64,000 nt of DNA. It comes from Chamaea fasciata. Lineage: Eukaryota > Chordata > Aves > Passeriformes > Sylviidae. Below the pieces are notes generated by a model, which was given only the letters and a program-made list of their open reading frames with translations, had not been told where the DNA came from and did not search any database. This document shows positions 24,101 through 38,623 of this stretch, piece after piece; the stretch's first letter is position 1, and each line of letters starts with the position of its first letter. The translations under genes were made by a program, and so were the position numbers. Location: positions 38,893,656 through 38,957,655 of the forward strand of contig JARCOQ010000007.1 in the NCBI GenBank assembly GCA_029207755.1. The letters run 5' to 3'.

Positions 24101-27100
24101 TTTAGAGTAACTCTTATGCTATGTTAGCAAGATACTAAAATATTACTTAACTAGATTAAACATTGCCCATTATTGAGAAGCTTGTATAACAGATTTTTTT
24201 TCATCTAGGATCAAGTTTAAAATTCTGATTATCCATGACAAACCCAAATATTTTACATCCATCCCTTGCATCCACTCTAAGGCCACTACTGAAACCTTTA
24301 TAATGACAACATTATGACCACCAACTTCAATCTTTGAATGGAAATACATGAAAGAAGAATTTGCAGTGCCTAAAATAGGGTATGTCTGCTAGAGACCATC
24401 TTCTTAGAGAAGTATGATTTTTAACATCTGGTGAAGTGACTTTTTTTCAGCCACGTAGGTGTCTGCAGATAGAAGATGATTTACTTTTATGTACGTGATT
24501 GTTTATCTGGAGTCACACATTTCCTTTATGTACACGAAACAAAAGGCCTTCCTCTTTCTAGCTCAATCACCACTTATGTCCCTGGTCATATTAAAATTAC
24601 AAATAAAATCAATCATGCTCCTGATGAGAGGAGATGTGGTGGTGATAATTACATCTCCATTGAATTTCTGTTGCTGTTCTGGAGAGGAGAGAAATTGAGT
24701 GACAACTTAAATGCATTGTAACAATGCACTGAGAAAATAAATGCAGCTGACATGTCACCCACAACAAATGTACTGTGCTCAACATAATGGATAGGATTTA
24801 AACACTTCCTAGCATATTAGATGGAGCTTGTCACAATTTCTTTCCCTGATAGCTGGGTTAGGCTTATGACACAATCATATGGTATCTGATGGACAAAAAT
24901 ATGTGTTGGAAAGGAATGTCAGGTACTCACACCCATAAAATCTGTTAATGTATGCAGATTTCAGAATTATCTAATCTGAAATATCTAACTCCAGGGAGAA
25001 TCATCCTTTTGGGAAGATATTCACATTTTAATATATGTGAGATGTCTGCCTTTCCCTCTAAGCAGGGTGTATTGCAGTGAAAACATATCATACACTGGTC
25101 TTGGACAGCCTCACTGCTAACATATTGCCTTAAAGTAAAAGTGGATGTGAACTTGAAACTGCTTTCCTGTGACAGTGTAAAACAATAAAAGAAACATAAA
25201 TTGAAAAAGTAGAGAGAAACTTTTCACCCCCTCAATAATCACAGGTTAATGATAAGGAAGACTCATGTTACTGTGGATTTCCTCCTAGGTTTCAGTTTTA
25301 TGGATGAATTTTCACCTTTACCTTTCTTTCACCCTTATCCTTTTCTACCCTCACCACAGTCTTAACATGCGTCCAGGGGTCCTATTTTCCTTCTCACTGT
25401 TTAGACCTTTCTTTCTCCTCAATGGCTGACACACTTTTCAAATCTTTGTCTCTCCTTCTCTGTAAGGAAGTTAAAAAAATTACATTTTCTTGGATGGACA
25501 GAGATGGCAGCTAGCTCTGTATAAGACTGAGAATTTGTGATATGATCAACTGTGGGCAGAAGTTAGAAGAGGTGAGAAAGGAGGAAATGAGTGTTGCAGA
25601 ATCTGAGAGAAAAAATGTGGAAGATTTGAAGAAAAGAAGACTCGGGAGAGCATGGTATCCTTCAGCACCATGACTCAGGACACACCTAAGCCAGTACTGA
25701 TCTTTCTAAATATGTCAGGAAGGTGATAATTTAATAACTGGGGGGTTGCAATAAAACTTTTGTTTTGTATGCACTGGCCTTAAGTGTTTGTGTACTTAAC
25801 ACTTTTAACTCAGCAAAGGGTTCTCCCTACTACTCTACACAAAAGCAAACAGGCTTTTGGACTGAGGCATTAGATCTATTTCAAAGATTTTATTTAAAAG
25901 CTGACTGAAAGCTGACTGATACTCTCTGGCACCTTGTTTAGTTGGAGTGTCTCTAATTTCTCTGTCTGTCCATACACTGTATACCAAAATACTTCACATA
26001 TGAAGTTTCAGGCAGTTTAGAAGGAAATAGTTAATTTTCTAGGTCCTTATCTGGATTTGTGTCTTCAATATTTCACTCTGTTCTCACCAGTCCTGTGATC
26101 ATTGTACAGCTGAAAAATATGTGACTGTTTTTTCTACACAAACAGTAAACATTAACTACAGTAGATTGAAACATATATAAAAGGCATAAAATGCATCAAC
26201 ACTTTCTCCATGCTGAACTCTAAGTGCTGCCAAAAGTAGAAAATGAGACGTGTCACCACTACTAGCTGTCATCCCCTTGCTCTAGTGAGCAATACAGACA
26301 TTTTTCTGGATGCTAGTTCTATTTTCCTATATTCCTACACAGTATATATTTCCTATGCATTCCTATATAGTAAAGAATGTGTAAAGCTACACAGTCTAAG
26401 GAAAAAAATGCATGTTCAGTGGAAGGTGAACTACTCCCTGCCTCTTCTCCAGCTACTTCAAGCATGATAGCTCTCAAGTACAAGCATCTCATTTACTTTC
26501 TGAAAGTAGCACCCAGTGATGATAGCCTTGATCAGTCTCCCACAATGACAAGACAGAGCACCAGCAAACTGGGTTTAGCAGATTTTTCTGATTATGATGC
26601 AAGACCGTACATGCTGACAACACCCTGAAATACTTAGGGCAAGAAAAATTAATTAAATGAATCTACATTTGTTTGTTTGTTTATTTTAAACATGAAGGAA
26701 ATGAGTTTCTGAGTGTAGGTGTGAGCCAGTATCATGATTGACTTCAGTAGAACTGTTGTCAGTTGCAGAGTCAAAATCAGAGGCTACTCTTGGAAAGACA
26801 TTTATGTATCTGGTTCCCATTACAGCAAAAAAATATGTCAGTGCCTTTAAATCTGCTTTTTAGGTTTTAAAATCTGAATAGGCAGGGCCTTTCTGAAGTA
26901 TTTTTACTTTAATGACATGGATCCTGTTCAAGCAAGGGAAAAAGCAAACGTTTTGAAAATCAATATTGCAAACTGCAAATACATTAGCTTTAAGTGTTTT
27001 CCTGTAACGTAGAGATTTTTTTAGGACAGCGATCTATTTTATTTTTGTCTTCAAGGAAAAAATTGCCAACATCTGTCAGGATTAAAACAAATTTATTTTA

Positions 27101-28064
27101 TTATCAATTTCATAACAAACACATTTAGCAATCCTTTTCATAATCTTGCCTACAGTCTTTGAAGGTCACCTGGAGGGGAGGTGATCTGGAGTTATATATG
27201 CACACGCACGTGCACTTTGCCTATCCAACAGGCCTCCCTACTCTGTGTACTGGTATAGTGCTGGTTTCAGTATTTTCTATTTGTCATTAATGGTCTACAT
27301 CAAAAAGTACTTTGATTCCTCTGTATTTTTGATAAATTACTGGTCCTTTCTCAACCCTGCACAATAAGTGATGCAAGTAATTCAGGGTCTGATTTGCTTT
27401 CCTGCTTCTTTCCCTTTCCACCCCCACAAAACAGCCCTTGGATTTTCCAGCTTCATGCTTCATTTACATAAGAAACTGATATTTTAGAAAGCAATTGGAA
27501 AAAATGTATTTAAAAATAATCCAACAAGGCAGACAATCTCATTAGAGATGCTCCAGGCTGTGCCATAATGGCCTGGAAATCACTTATACACAACTCTAAC
27601 TCTGCTTGAGGAGGAACTAATCTAAAGACACACTTTATTTGGTTTTAAATGCAGTTTTCTCAGTGAAAGTGAGTTTGGGCTGTCAAAGAAATAATTGCAA
27701 ATTCTTTCCAGTTGCTAGCAATTATTATTACTTACTACTTCTCTTTCTCTTTTTTTGTAGCGTGTTACATGACCCAAAGAGCTTAGAACAGCTTTCAAAA
27801 GTAATGGATGAAGACTGATTAAGTATATTATCGTCTAGAAATGTGGAATTGAGGTTAAGGGGCTTGCTGAGGAAAGCATCACAAGTGGTAAATCTGAAAG
27901 GGAAACTGAGATCCTTGGATACTTGTTCTTCTGTTTTAATCTGTCCTAAATTACAGTCATATTTTCAAGACTATGTGTTGTAGCTCCATTCAACAGCATG
28001 TTGATGTAATTTCTAAATGCTCTCAACTAAGTGGCAGATTTTGCTGTGAGTTCACGATGATGCT
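18181..28064. other. Non-coding sequence, no firm feature
   Basis: Nearly 10 kb without a gene or transposon I can name. Small items: an 11-bp tandem pair AAGCTGACTGA at 25898-25919, a (TTTG)n-like run at about 26668-26685, and a splice-acceptor-like polypyrimidine tract ending in TAG at 27760. Open stretches at 22590-22962 overlap on both strands and carry no recognisable domain. Confidence 0.55.
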
Positions 28065-28531
28065 GAAGTGGGTCCAGGAGAGGTCTTCAAAAATGATTAA
28101 GGGACTGGAACATCTCTCTTACTAGGACAGCCTGAAAGGGTTGGGCCTGTTAAGCCTCAAGAAGAGGTAACTTAGAGGGAACCTAGCCAATGTATACATA
28201 TATATCTGAAGGGAAGGTACCAAGAGGATGGATCCAGGTTCTTCTCCATGATGCCAAACAATAGGACAAGAGACAGTGGGCAGAAATCAGTGCACAGGAA
28301 GTTCCATCTGAATGTGAAGAAGGACTTCTTTATTGTGCAGGGGACTGAGCACTGTAACAGATTACCCAGAGAAATTGCAGAGTCTCCCTCACTGAAGATG
28401 TTCAAGAACTGTTTGGAACACACAACCCTGTGCCACGTGCTCTGGGATGACCCTGCTTGAGGAGGGTGGTTGAACCAGAGGACACCCTGTGGTCCCTTCC
28501 AACCTTGTCCATTCTATGGTTCTGTGATTCT
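28065..28531 (+). mobile_element. CR1 LINE 3' fragment with ORF2 C-terminus remnant
   Basis: About 470 bp of 5'-truncated CR1 in sense orientation. The first part still translates to the end of the ORF2 reverse transcriptase protein (SSKMIKGLEHLSY followed by an in-frame stop, then LKGLGLLSLKKR), so it is inactive. The 3' untranslated part shows the usual CR1 landmarks: GTGCACAGGAAGTTCCATCT, AGGACTTCTTTATTGTGCAG, GTGGTCCCTTCCAACCTTG. It ends in degenerate octamers ATTCTATGG TTCTGTGATTC at 28511-28530. Confidence 0.95.
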
Positions 28532-31500
28532 CACATGGGGTAGGGTTCATTACATCTAGCTTCATCCTCTTCAAAATTACATGCTTGGTCTAAGCTGGCT
28601 GTCCATGATCCCTGTCAGCTCAGTGAAGAGAAGCGGGCATTTCCAGGCAGTGGTTCACCCTCATCTAGGATGAATGTCCATGCTGATGTGCTGACTCACA
28701 TCATGGAGTACCTACTCTGACTGCAGTCCAGACTGTGGACTTGCAGACTGAAGTTCTGATGGTGTTCCTGTCCCAAATATAAATTTGCTACAGACAATGT
28801 TTCAGTTATTTCTGAGCATTCTCTTTTCTTTCCACAGAGGAAAGTTGCTGCTCAGTACTTCGCGACACAGCTGCTAGATTACAAACAAAATTCAAAATTC
28901 TGGAGGAAAGAAAACTTGAGCTATGTGTGATTAACACTCAAAATTAATTTCATCACATTAAGAATAAGAGATGGTACAACACAAATGAGTGCCTCCAATT
29001 AAGAACCGAAGGAAATTCCCAAAGATAAAGCAGGAGCAATTACTGTAGTAAGAAAACTGTCGTGTCCAGTTTTCATAAATTTGTGTAGTTAAAAATGTCT
29101 TTCAGGTTTATGCAGCATGGTTGGTTGAAATTATAATGATACATAAAGTCAATATTATCCTCCACATTCCAGTGGAACAAGATCAAATTTTTCAGAAAGT
29201 AAGTACACAGCAGAAAAAAACAGAGTGAGGTGTTTGCCTGGAGAGGGTTTCTGAACATAATAAGTTTTTCTGGAGGTTTATGAGAACATATACTTGCCCA
29301 CAGTATATCAGCCTTCCCATCAGTGAGCCTGGTATTTGTCGTTTCTTTACCATTATCTTTTCATATGCTGTATTCTTTGTCTACTACAATGGCTTCTCAA
29401 TTTTATATTTCAAATTCAATTTTATTATTTAAACCTAAGGGGTTTTGAACTTTCTTAAAATTTAACTTAAAATGTTTAGCATCTAGGAAATTAAGGAAAA
29501 AGCTCTCAGGAGGGAGATCATTTTTATGTTTTTGTGGCTTTCCATTTAAACTTGGACCTGCTGGACCTGTGATCCATACAGAAGTGTAGAATTATCTAAT
29601 TTCTTTTGAAACTGACATAAGACATTTTAATATATTTCAGGGTCTGGACCAGTAATACTGTGCAGTACTTGCAGGCTGTTGTTTGCTGAAGGCAAACCGA
29701 CCTTGTTCCTTGTAATTTTCTGTGGCTTCAGTGTGCTGTGCTGCAACTGCTTCAGCAGTTTGCCATGCGGAACTCCTCAGGCACCTTCATTCCTTATTGA
29801 AGCTCTGCAGAGAAGATATTGAATTACTGACCGAGGAAACATGCTCTTTCTAGTGAAAACTCTAGGCCCACAGAAGCAGTAGTACCTGATACTGGATGTT
29901 CCTGAAACAGATCTGTAAAGCAGAAGAGTATCCAAGAAAGGGAGAATGAATAATGCTGCCACAAGCCTAAGGAATCTACATTTCTTGTTAAAATACCAGA
30001 CTGCTGGCAGCTAGCCTGCATATTATATCCAGCTGGTTGGCAGCCACAGGCATAATTTCATTTCACAATAAATTTGAACATTTTGAAGTTTTCTTGAGAT
30101 TTAACTCAAGTCATTAAATCATCTTATTTCAGAATAAAATAGACACCTTCCAGGTCTCCTGGCTTGAAATTACATTAGCTTAGGGTTTTCTCATTTAATT
30201 GCAACTTTCACATTAAAATATAAGGGCTGAGAATTTTGCTTTTTTTAGTTGTGCCTGATTTATTTTTAAGTACTACCAAAATGCACCATTTCAGACATAT
30301 ATGGCAAAAAACAGGTGTTTTACTGTGGAAACAGATATCAACTTCAATTTGCCAGACTGTAATGGATATTCAAGGCTGGGAGACAGTGTAATTTTAATTG
30401 CTGATGAGAATATTTTGTGCCGGTCCGAACAAGACTAAGACTGTAAGCTGCCATAAAAGATGTCTTTGTTTAAAACATATTTCAGTTGTCATGAGCTGAT
30501 TGTGTATCTCCCACAGAGCCCTTCAAGATGATTGTAAATATGACAGCCTGAGCCTTGATTTGCCTTCCTCATTCCTTTCACATGCTTCCCTTCTCTCTCT
30601 CCTCCTCCTTTTCCTCACCATCAGCTCCTCAGTAGTTTCCAGAATGTGAGGCACTGCCTCCAGTTATGCAGAGTTTGGTTAAATAACAAAGAAACTCCTC
30701 TGTATCTAATTCACCTGATAAATTTCACAGTGCTCTGCTAAGAAAAAAAAGTGAGCACTGCAGCTTTGAATTCTGTTTCCAGGGGCCTGTGTTTTACATA
30801 ACCATGTATCCTTATCCTATTTATCCCAGCCTCTTGTTTTGCTTTCCTGGGTTACAAATACATGTGTACAATTACATGTGACTCAAGTATCTGAAGACTT
30901 TTGTTTCACCACTACCACTTAGGCTGTAAAGTTGTGATTTGTGACTATTGCCTTCTTAAGAATGGCCAGCTCATAAAAGAAAAGCTATTTTCTGGTACAT
31001 ACTGTGTACTATTAGTGTCACGCACACTAAGAGTGTGATGTAAAGTACGCAGCATTTCTTTCCCACTTTATGATTGATTGCCTGGTCAACAAAGATGCGC
31101 ATAAGGTGTCGCATATGTTTTCACTGTGAATTCTTTTGATGCAGCCATCCCTGAGAACAGCATTTGTGTCCCGGAAAAAGTAGGAAGAAATTAAATGTCA
31201 TGGAACAAACAAATTACTAGTTAATGCAGAACACTTCTGCAAAACTGAGGGTTATGTTTAGCAGTGTCACTGCATTGTGTTTTGAGAAGGCCTGACTGCT
31301 TTTGGAAGATGATGTCACTGTAAGACCCCATTGCTGCCCCCTCCCATCTGTGCTCTCACTGTCTGTGTGTAGAAACTGGGACTCCTTACGAGCTTAGCCC
31401 AATCTCAGCTCCTCTTTCTTCCTTTCTTCTCCATAGAGGGCTGCAGTGTATGAGCAGGGCAGGTGTGCGACTGTAATGTACAAGCAGGTCTTTGGAGGAA

Positions 31501-34500
31501 TGGGAGGTTGAGAGGCTGTGGCTGTGTGAATGTCAATACAGAAACCCTTGTTCCAGGAGGGGGTAGGCGGTATCCTAAACAATCACGTTTGGGAGCTGAG
31601 GAGTAAAAAGCAGCAAATATTCTGGGCTCCCCCCGGGGGGAAAAAACCCAAACATTTCACAGTCCCTCCTTGGATCTCCCTGCTCCAAAGTAAGGCAGGA
31701 CAAAACCACTTTTCTCATTTCAGGAGGGCATGGAAGTTACAAGGTTTTCACCCTTTATGCTAAAATGGACTGTGAAGCCCTAATTGTCACAGTTAATTAG
31801 TACCAGAGGGTACCGGCTCTTGAGATTTTGAGAAGTTTGCAGTAGTTTTGATCTATGTAATCTCTCCTTCCTTTTCTTGAGACAGGAAAAATGAAATTCC
31901 AAAACAGATTTCATCTTACCTGAGAAATAGAAACTTTACTCTGAAAGTGTCCATATGCATTATTTTGATCACACAAACACTTTTCCTCAAATTTCATTAA
32001 ATTTGAAGTTTCATTGATATTTCTGTCACAAGAAGTTTTAATCTTTACCCATTGTGTTTTACATTGTCTAAATATCTTTTTCATTGATAAATCCCTTGGT
32101 CATATGTTAGTTCTGTTGGTCTAATTTCTTCCTTGACAGTTCTTCATTACTGATCTTATTTTTCTTGTCCACTCTTTTTTTTGCCCACTTTCTTCCTCTT
32201 AGTCACTGGGTCTTCGAATTCTAAAAATGTCTGCAAATATTTTGAAATTGTGATGGTGCCTCAGTGCAGCTTATTTTACATGAAAGGTTTGGTGTATTGG
32301 CTTCAGGAAAGCAGTTTAAGGGAAAAAAGGAAAACCAGTTATAATTCTACAAAATTATTCTACTGGAACAAATATTTTTAAGAAAAAGAATTTTTAGATA
32401 CCTGAGTCCTTTCAGCTTGCCATTTGGCACTAGACTTAGCCTGTGTGTACATATTAGCATAGGACAACATTTTTACTAATTTCCCATAAGTTTTCATGTG
32501 CGGTATAATTACACATTAATATATTAATTATACTGATATAATATTGAGTATTGTTTTTACATTAGTTTACTTGAAGTACTGATTTTATAGCAACATAAAT
32601 ACCAGTGAGATTAGAGGAACCACTAACCAAACTACTTTTGCGTTGGGTTGTTTTTGCTTAGTATTTATTTAATTAGACTTTTCCTCTAAAATACATAGTT
32701 TTTATGGTACAGTCAGCTGTCAGTGTCTTCCTTAAAAACATTTAATTTTTAAACAGATCAAGGAATTTTAATTTTTTTTCAATAAAGCTGGATCAGTCAT
32801 GAAAAATGGACAGGGGGAACTGAAATTGATGTCAACTTTCTTTTCCAAATATATCTTTGTTCAAAAGGAACATTTGTTTTGTAACAATAGGGTAAGAGGT
32901 TCAAAGCAATACATTGAGGAAATAGCAATATCACTTAAATCCACAGAGAGAACACAAGATAATGGAGCACATTATACCACTGGCCCAGTTTGAACCCTGT
33001 AAATATGTTCTTGCCATTGCCTTCAGTGAGTTTGGAATCAGAAATGCATTTCTTTTGCCATCTCTTCACATTTTAAAACATGCTGTTTTGTTGTGAAAGA
33101 CATAATCACCAAAAAAAAAAAAAATCCAAATATTACCTTCTCTACTTTTTCCATTCCTGTGCCCCTAAGCTGACACCAACAGAGAAGGGAATTTTTACCT
33201 CTTATTGCCTGTGTGCCATGTGGATGCAGGGGCTGTACTGCAGCACAAGCTTTGAGTTCAGGTGTTGGGGTGCACAGCTGACCTTGGGCACGTGCATCAA
33301 GTGAATGGTGATAGATGGGGAATTTTCACAGGAGTTCAGTGGTGCAAGGCTGGAGTGATTTCATGGGGAACAAATGCTGACATCTAAACCAGAGGCTGTA
33401 CAGACAGTCCATCATATAGAACTGGCAGTCAGGATTACAGCAGAATACACATTTAAATCAATGCAGAATTTGGCTACTAGCTGGTGGTTCCATAGTCTTG
33501 AATCCCATCCCTGCTTTCTAGGTTTTGACCTTTTGACTACAGAAGGTGCAGCTGGAGTCACTAAATTTGGAAAGGGGTCATGATTAATACAGGGAGGGAG
33601 CACCATGTCCAAGGGTTAGTGTAAACATGATCTACATGTGTTGACTATCTGGGCACAGTGGTGGTTTAGAATGCCCAGAAATTTATCACAAAAACCAGCA
33701 ATATTCAGTCATGGGAGAAGATACTTTGCATTCAAAAAAAGCTTGAGGTATCTAATAACATGGCTTCATTTACCCAACACTGTATTGCTGAGCTTCTTGA
33801 CCTTTTCTCCTTCATGTTTTAACCTTGTCTCCATATTCAATTTCAGCAAGAGGGAAAGTCCACGTTTCACAGCAGAATAGAAAATAAGATGAAATGTAGA
33901 TTAGCATAAAGCTATTTCTCTTTGTGCCTTTTTTTTCCATCTCCCATGGTTTTAAACCACATGCAGTCCAGAAATGTTTTAAATATATTTAAGTAAAATT
34001 GTCTGTATCAGATTACTTACCTGCTGAATGTGAGCTTACCTCATGCATTCACCAAACTTAGCAGTTTACCAACTACTCTTTAATAACCTGCCAGATGGAA
34101 AACATCACAGACATAAGGTACTGAATGAAGGAAAAAAGATTTCTCTGAGGGCAGAGTCCTATTTGCAATTATTAAAACTAATATGTCACCCTCTTGGGTA
34201 AAACCTGTTAAACACACACCTATTATGACAGAGATCACTGAAACCTTCCTGACAACATTTGTTGTGGAGCTAACTGAATCTTTTGCTTGTACTTTTCTAC
34301 ATGCTGTGCTCACAGAGCACTCATTCTTCCCATTGTCAGTGCCTTATTGCATAACCCCAGCACCCTGTATTCTACCTGTTTTCCTCTATATCGTCTCTTC
34401 TACAGCCTTTATCACCACACTATTTGAGTATCATTCACCAGTACATTAAGCATTGTACCTGCCATCTGTCATATATTTGTCCTCTGATCCTCTCTGTAGG

Positions 34501-37500
34501 GAGTGTAATGTACCCAGTAAGGTGCCCTGTTTGGATAGGATTTTTGTTGGGATAGGTTTTTTACGAGGGTAAAAATAGATGAAAACCTGCCTTGACCTTA
34601 GAGTAGATAAGGAAGTCAGTGATGTACTCAGTTCCCAGTTCATGGGAGAATTTACGCCACAGAATGGACCAGCTCCTGAGACAGCAGTGTTTTCCTGAGA
34701 GAGGAAACCTTGCACTTGTGGAAGGTGCTTGTTGGGCTTTTCCAAATCTCAGTAGATATTTTATACAACCCGGGTCCAGATCAAAAGGCGCTTCAAAGAA
34801 AAGATTCGAGACCTTGAATTTGATTTGGATGCTTTTGAAATCCTCCAGCAGAGCTTTGCAGTGCTCCCGGTAACTCTTGTTCCTGAATAGACAGTTCTTA
34901 TTCTTGGCCCTTTCTTCTGTTCCAGATTGGTTCTACAGCTGAGTTTGCCAATCTGTCAGGACACATTTTAAGGCTGCCTCAACAGCAAAAGAATTGCTTT
35001 TGTCTGCAGGCTATCAGCCAGGCCTTCTGGGGAAAACATCACATACTGCTTTCATTCCTTCTTGGAAGCCTCCTCCAGCAGTTTTTAAAAACTTGATTCA
35101 GGTCTTGCCCATCTTCCTCTTGGCCATCTTTGTTTCCTGAAAATGCTTTTGTTATTATTTTCATTTTGGTTTGAGAGTAGAAATTAAGAAAGTCTAGAAA
35201 TTTAAAAGAAGCTGTGTTGAGAGGCTCTGTAGTACAATACAAGATATGTGAAATCAGTGTGTTTCCATGTGTGCTGTCTTTTGTAACATAATATTTTTGT
35301 AGCTTTTTGTAGCATAGACAGATATGCAGACAGTTGAAATCCTACATTTATCATAAAGAAATTCTGTGACCCAGAGAGACTAGCTAGTGCATGAACTTAC
35401 ACAAGTTAGTAATTTAACAGTGTTTCTCCATGTTTTTGTCACTAAACCAAGGGTTTTACCGTCTCTTTCAGCAGCCTGACACTAAAGCACCCTCTACAGC
35501 AAATACCTTTCAGGTGACACAACTGATTTTAGTCTGAAGAAGTAGTGGGTGAATTAAGTAGGTAATAAAATAGAAGCATATGTCCAGAGGTGAAGTGTGA
35601 AGTTCAAAAACCTTCAGGTTGCAAGGCTTGCTGAAAGATTCATGATGGTAGATGGAAGACAAGTGCAACATGTTCGGTTACCATGTTCAAAAATGCAGAA
35701 GCATCTTGAAGAAATGATACCAGGGCTTCTTGTTACACCTAGAAGTAATTTTAACTCTCTGCTCGATTACCACAGAGGGCAGCCCTTACTGCTAGCCTTA
35801 TCTCTGCTCAGTTACACAAATTCTTAAGCTTGTGCAATACAACCATGGTGATTTTTGACAAGGTTTTTAATTAAACTTTTAAACCTTGGAATATAAATAA
35901 AGACTCTGTTGCAATTTGATTAGTATGTGAAAAATAAAAAACCAATAAAACATAGAAAACAGAAATCAATAGTATTTGATTTCTGTATCCAAGCTGATAC
36001 CCATTTCACAACAGGATCATTGCTAATGTCAATTGTTTGGTCATTGTCCTCCTTACATAAGCTAGGACAGCAAGATTGTAAAGCCATATCAGAGCTGTAA
36101 CGTACAGCAATCCAACATGAAGTTTGTCAGATTTAATCTCATACCGGGTTTTTTTACACTTTAATTTCATTCTAGCTTATGTACTAATGTATTGCTATGT
36201 GAAAATGATATTTTTTAATAAAAGAAGCCAATGAATTATTTTCAGATAAAGCAGATTTTTCCAGACTCTAATCAGAGATCATTATTAATCTCCTCAGGCC
36301 ACAAGGGCTAATAGGAAGAGCTGTTGATCTTCAAAACTGTTTCTGTAAAGCGTCTCTGGTCAGTGGCCTGCAGGAATCATACAAAGCAGCAGTAGGTATA
36401 AAAGCTCTTTTCTGTGTGTAGTTTGTCTGGGTGGCTTCAACAGCACTAAACATTACTTAGAATTGTTTAGTTTCACAGTGTTCTGCAGAACAGGATAAAG
36501 ATTGACAAGGTCCATTTATTCAAATGTTCTGGAGAAGGGCTTTAAAACATTATTGTGAATAATGTCTGTCTGACACTGTTTTGCAGGTCTTGATCAATCA
36601 GGGTCTGGATTCACACAAATATGATTTCTCATAAATGTTCATCATTAGTATTTACAGTACACAGAGCCCATGCTGGTAGGGAAAAGGTGCTGGGGAGCTG
36701 TTTGCTTAATATGGTTGATAAAGAATCCCTTACTGTGACTTGTCTTTGCAGTTTTATACCACTCTGTTGAAAGGCTGGAGAGATTTATGATGCACAAATC
36801 GCAAATTGATGGCTATTCTGGAGGATAAGATATGTGACCTGGAAATGCCAAGTTCAGCATAGTGCAGAATGAAAGAACTGCTTTTCTGGCAGGCAGATTT
36901 GGAGCTCATTGCCACAGTGGCAAGGGAACTGATTAGGTTGCAAACTGATGCAGTGGACTACTGATCTGCAACTAAGAGATGCTCAATCTGTCTAATAGTA
37001 TTTTCTGAATATCAGACACTTATTGAGTTACCTGTTGAGATAAAAGAGGGACTTCTCAAATAAGCATTGTCAATATAGGAAACAGGAACAAAGAGCTTTT
37101 TAAGATGCCTTAAAAGGAAAGACATGCAGTCGATAATCTAAATAAAAATAAATGCATAAAGATTCAAGAAGAAAGAAGGGACAACACGTGCCCTGTTTTC
37201 CAAGTGCAAAAATGTAGAAATATAACAGTAACATTGGATGGAATTATCAGTCAGGCAGGTCTTGCTCTGTTGAAAATACGGGAACAAAAAATATTACATG
37301 GAACAGCATAAATAATAAAGGTGTGGGAGGTGCAAAACACTAGAAAAGCAGAGAGAAGTTCAAGTGATGCTTTGCGTTTTATGAAAAGAAAAAAAGAGAA
37401 CATCTTGGAGGTGAGGGGTTGGACAGATGATTGGTGAAAACAGAAGGTTTTGGCTTTGTGGAGCACTGAAATTTGTCACAGTTTACTGAGAATTGCTGTC

Positions 37501-38623
37501 ACTATCCTTCACAGACTGTTAGAGACCTACTTTTCTCAGCTGAAAATCAGTTTGAATAAGTAGGAAGAGAAGTAGGAACAAGAACAAGAGGTATAATGAC
37601 AGCAAAGACAGTACATATTCAAACTCAGTGTCTGTGTCTCATAAACACTGTGGTGGCAAGGCAGTTTTCACTAAATTTACCCATGTTACGAGACTGAATA
37701 TTGAGATAGGGCAAATGGTACTTCTCATTAATGAGAAGAAATTTTATTTAACTGGCATTACTGGAATGAAATGGGATGATCTGTATAACTAGAATATTAG
37801 AAAACACTATACACAATGCAGCAGGAATTGAGGGAAACTGAACCCAGCCCTCCATGGATCACAGCAGAGGGACATGACTTTCTGGCACTTTACTAAACAA
37901 TGTAAAATATTTAGGCTTGATTCCTTTGATTCATTACAAAGGAATAATCTACTCAGAGAGTGGCTGCCTTCCTCAGAGGAGACTGAAGTCTCCATGAGAT
38001 GGACAGTGTATAAACTTCTTTTCCAGCAGTGCCCAGTTGCAGCGGATTCCTGCCCCAGCTGTGTTTATAGGTAACCCTGACACTTAAGAAGGAGGTATTT
38101 TGCAGTAAATTGTTTTCTTCTTCTTCTTCCTATGCTTTTATTGCTCAGTCCTCCACTCAACAAGACCAACTCAAGTTTATGAGACTAAAATTTTTGAAAG
38201 GACAATTTTATTTACTTCTCTAATCTAGAGACTTCAACATTTTCATAAACTTCATTCTATGACATGAATAATTATCCCCAGAGGCACACAATGTATTCCT
38301 CTGAGAATTAAATCAAAGCAGATTTCATAAAGGAAAGAAAAAAAAAATCTGTTGTCTTTCTCTATATTTTTTCTCTCTTCTCTCAGAGGTGCTTATAGCT
38401 AGATAATTCAAACCCCTGTCATGGGACAGACCCCGCATTTCTTGAACATCTCCTTCACTGTACAGAGAAATACACTACTGTGAAAAGCAGATTCTGGTCT
38501 AATGTTCTGTAAGTAATGTGTAAAAAAATAAAGTAACCAACATGGAACCCCTTTCACACTCTATCTGGTGGATTCACCAGGTACTTGTTTCAGTGCTTAA
38601 AAGAACAATTTTTAAATCAGTTA
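28532..38623. other. Non-coding sequence with weak exon-like stretches
   Basis: No gene firmly identified over about 10 kb. A 12-bp GC palindrome (six C, six G) followed by six A lies at 31629-31646, and a 14-A run at 33111-33124. A repeat-free stretch at about 30130-30560 resembles conserved non-coding DNA. Two adjacent short open frames at 34756-34890 and 34887-35096 have protein-like composition and are described as a finding. Confidence 0.5.
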
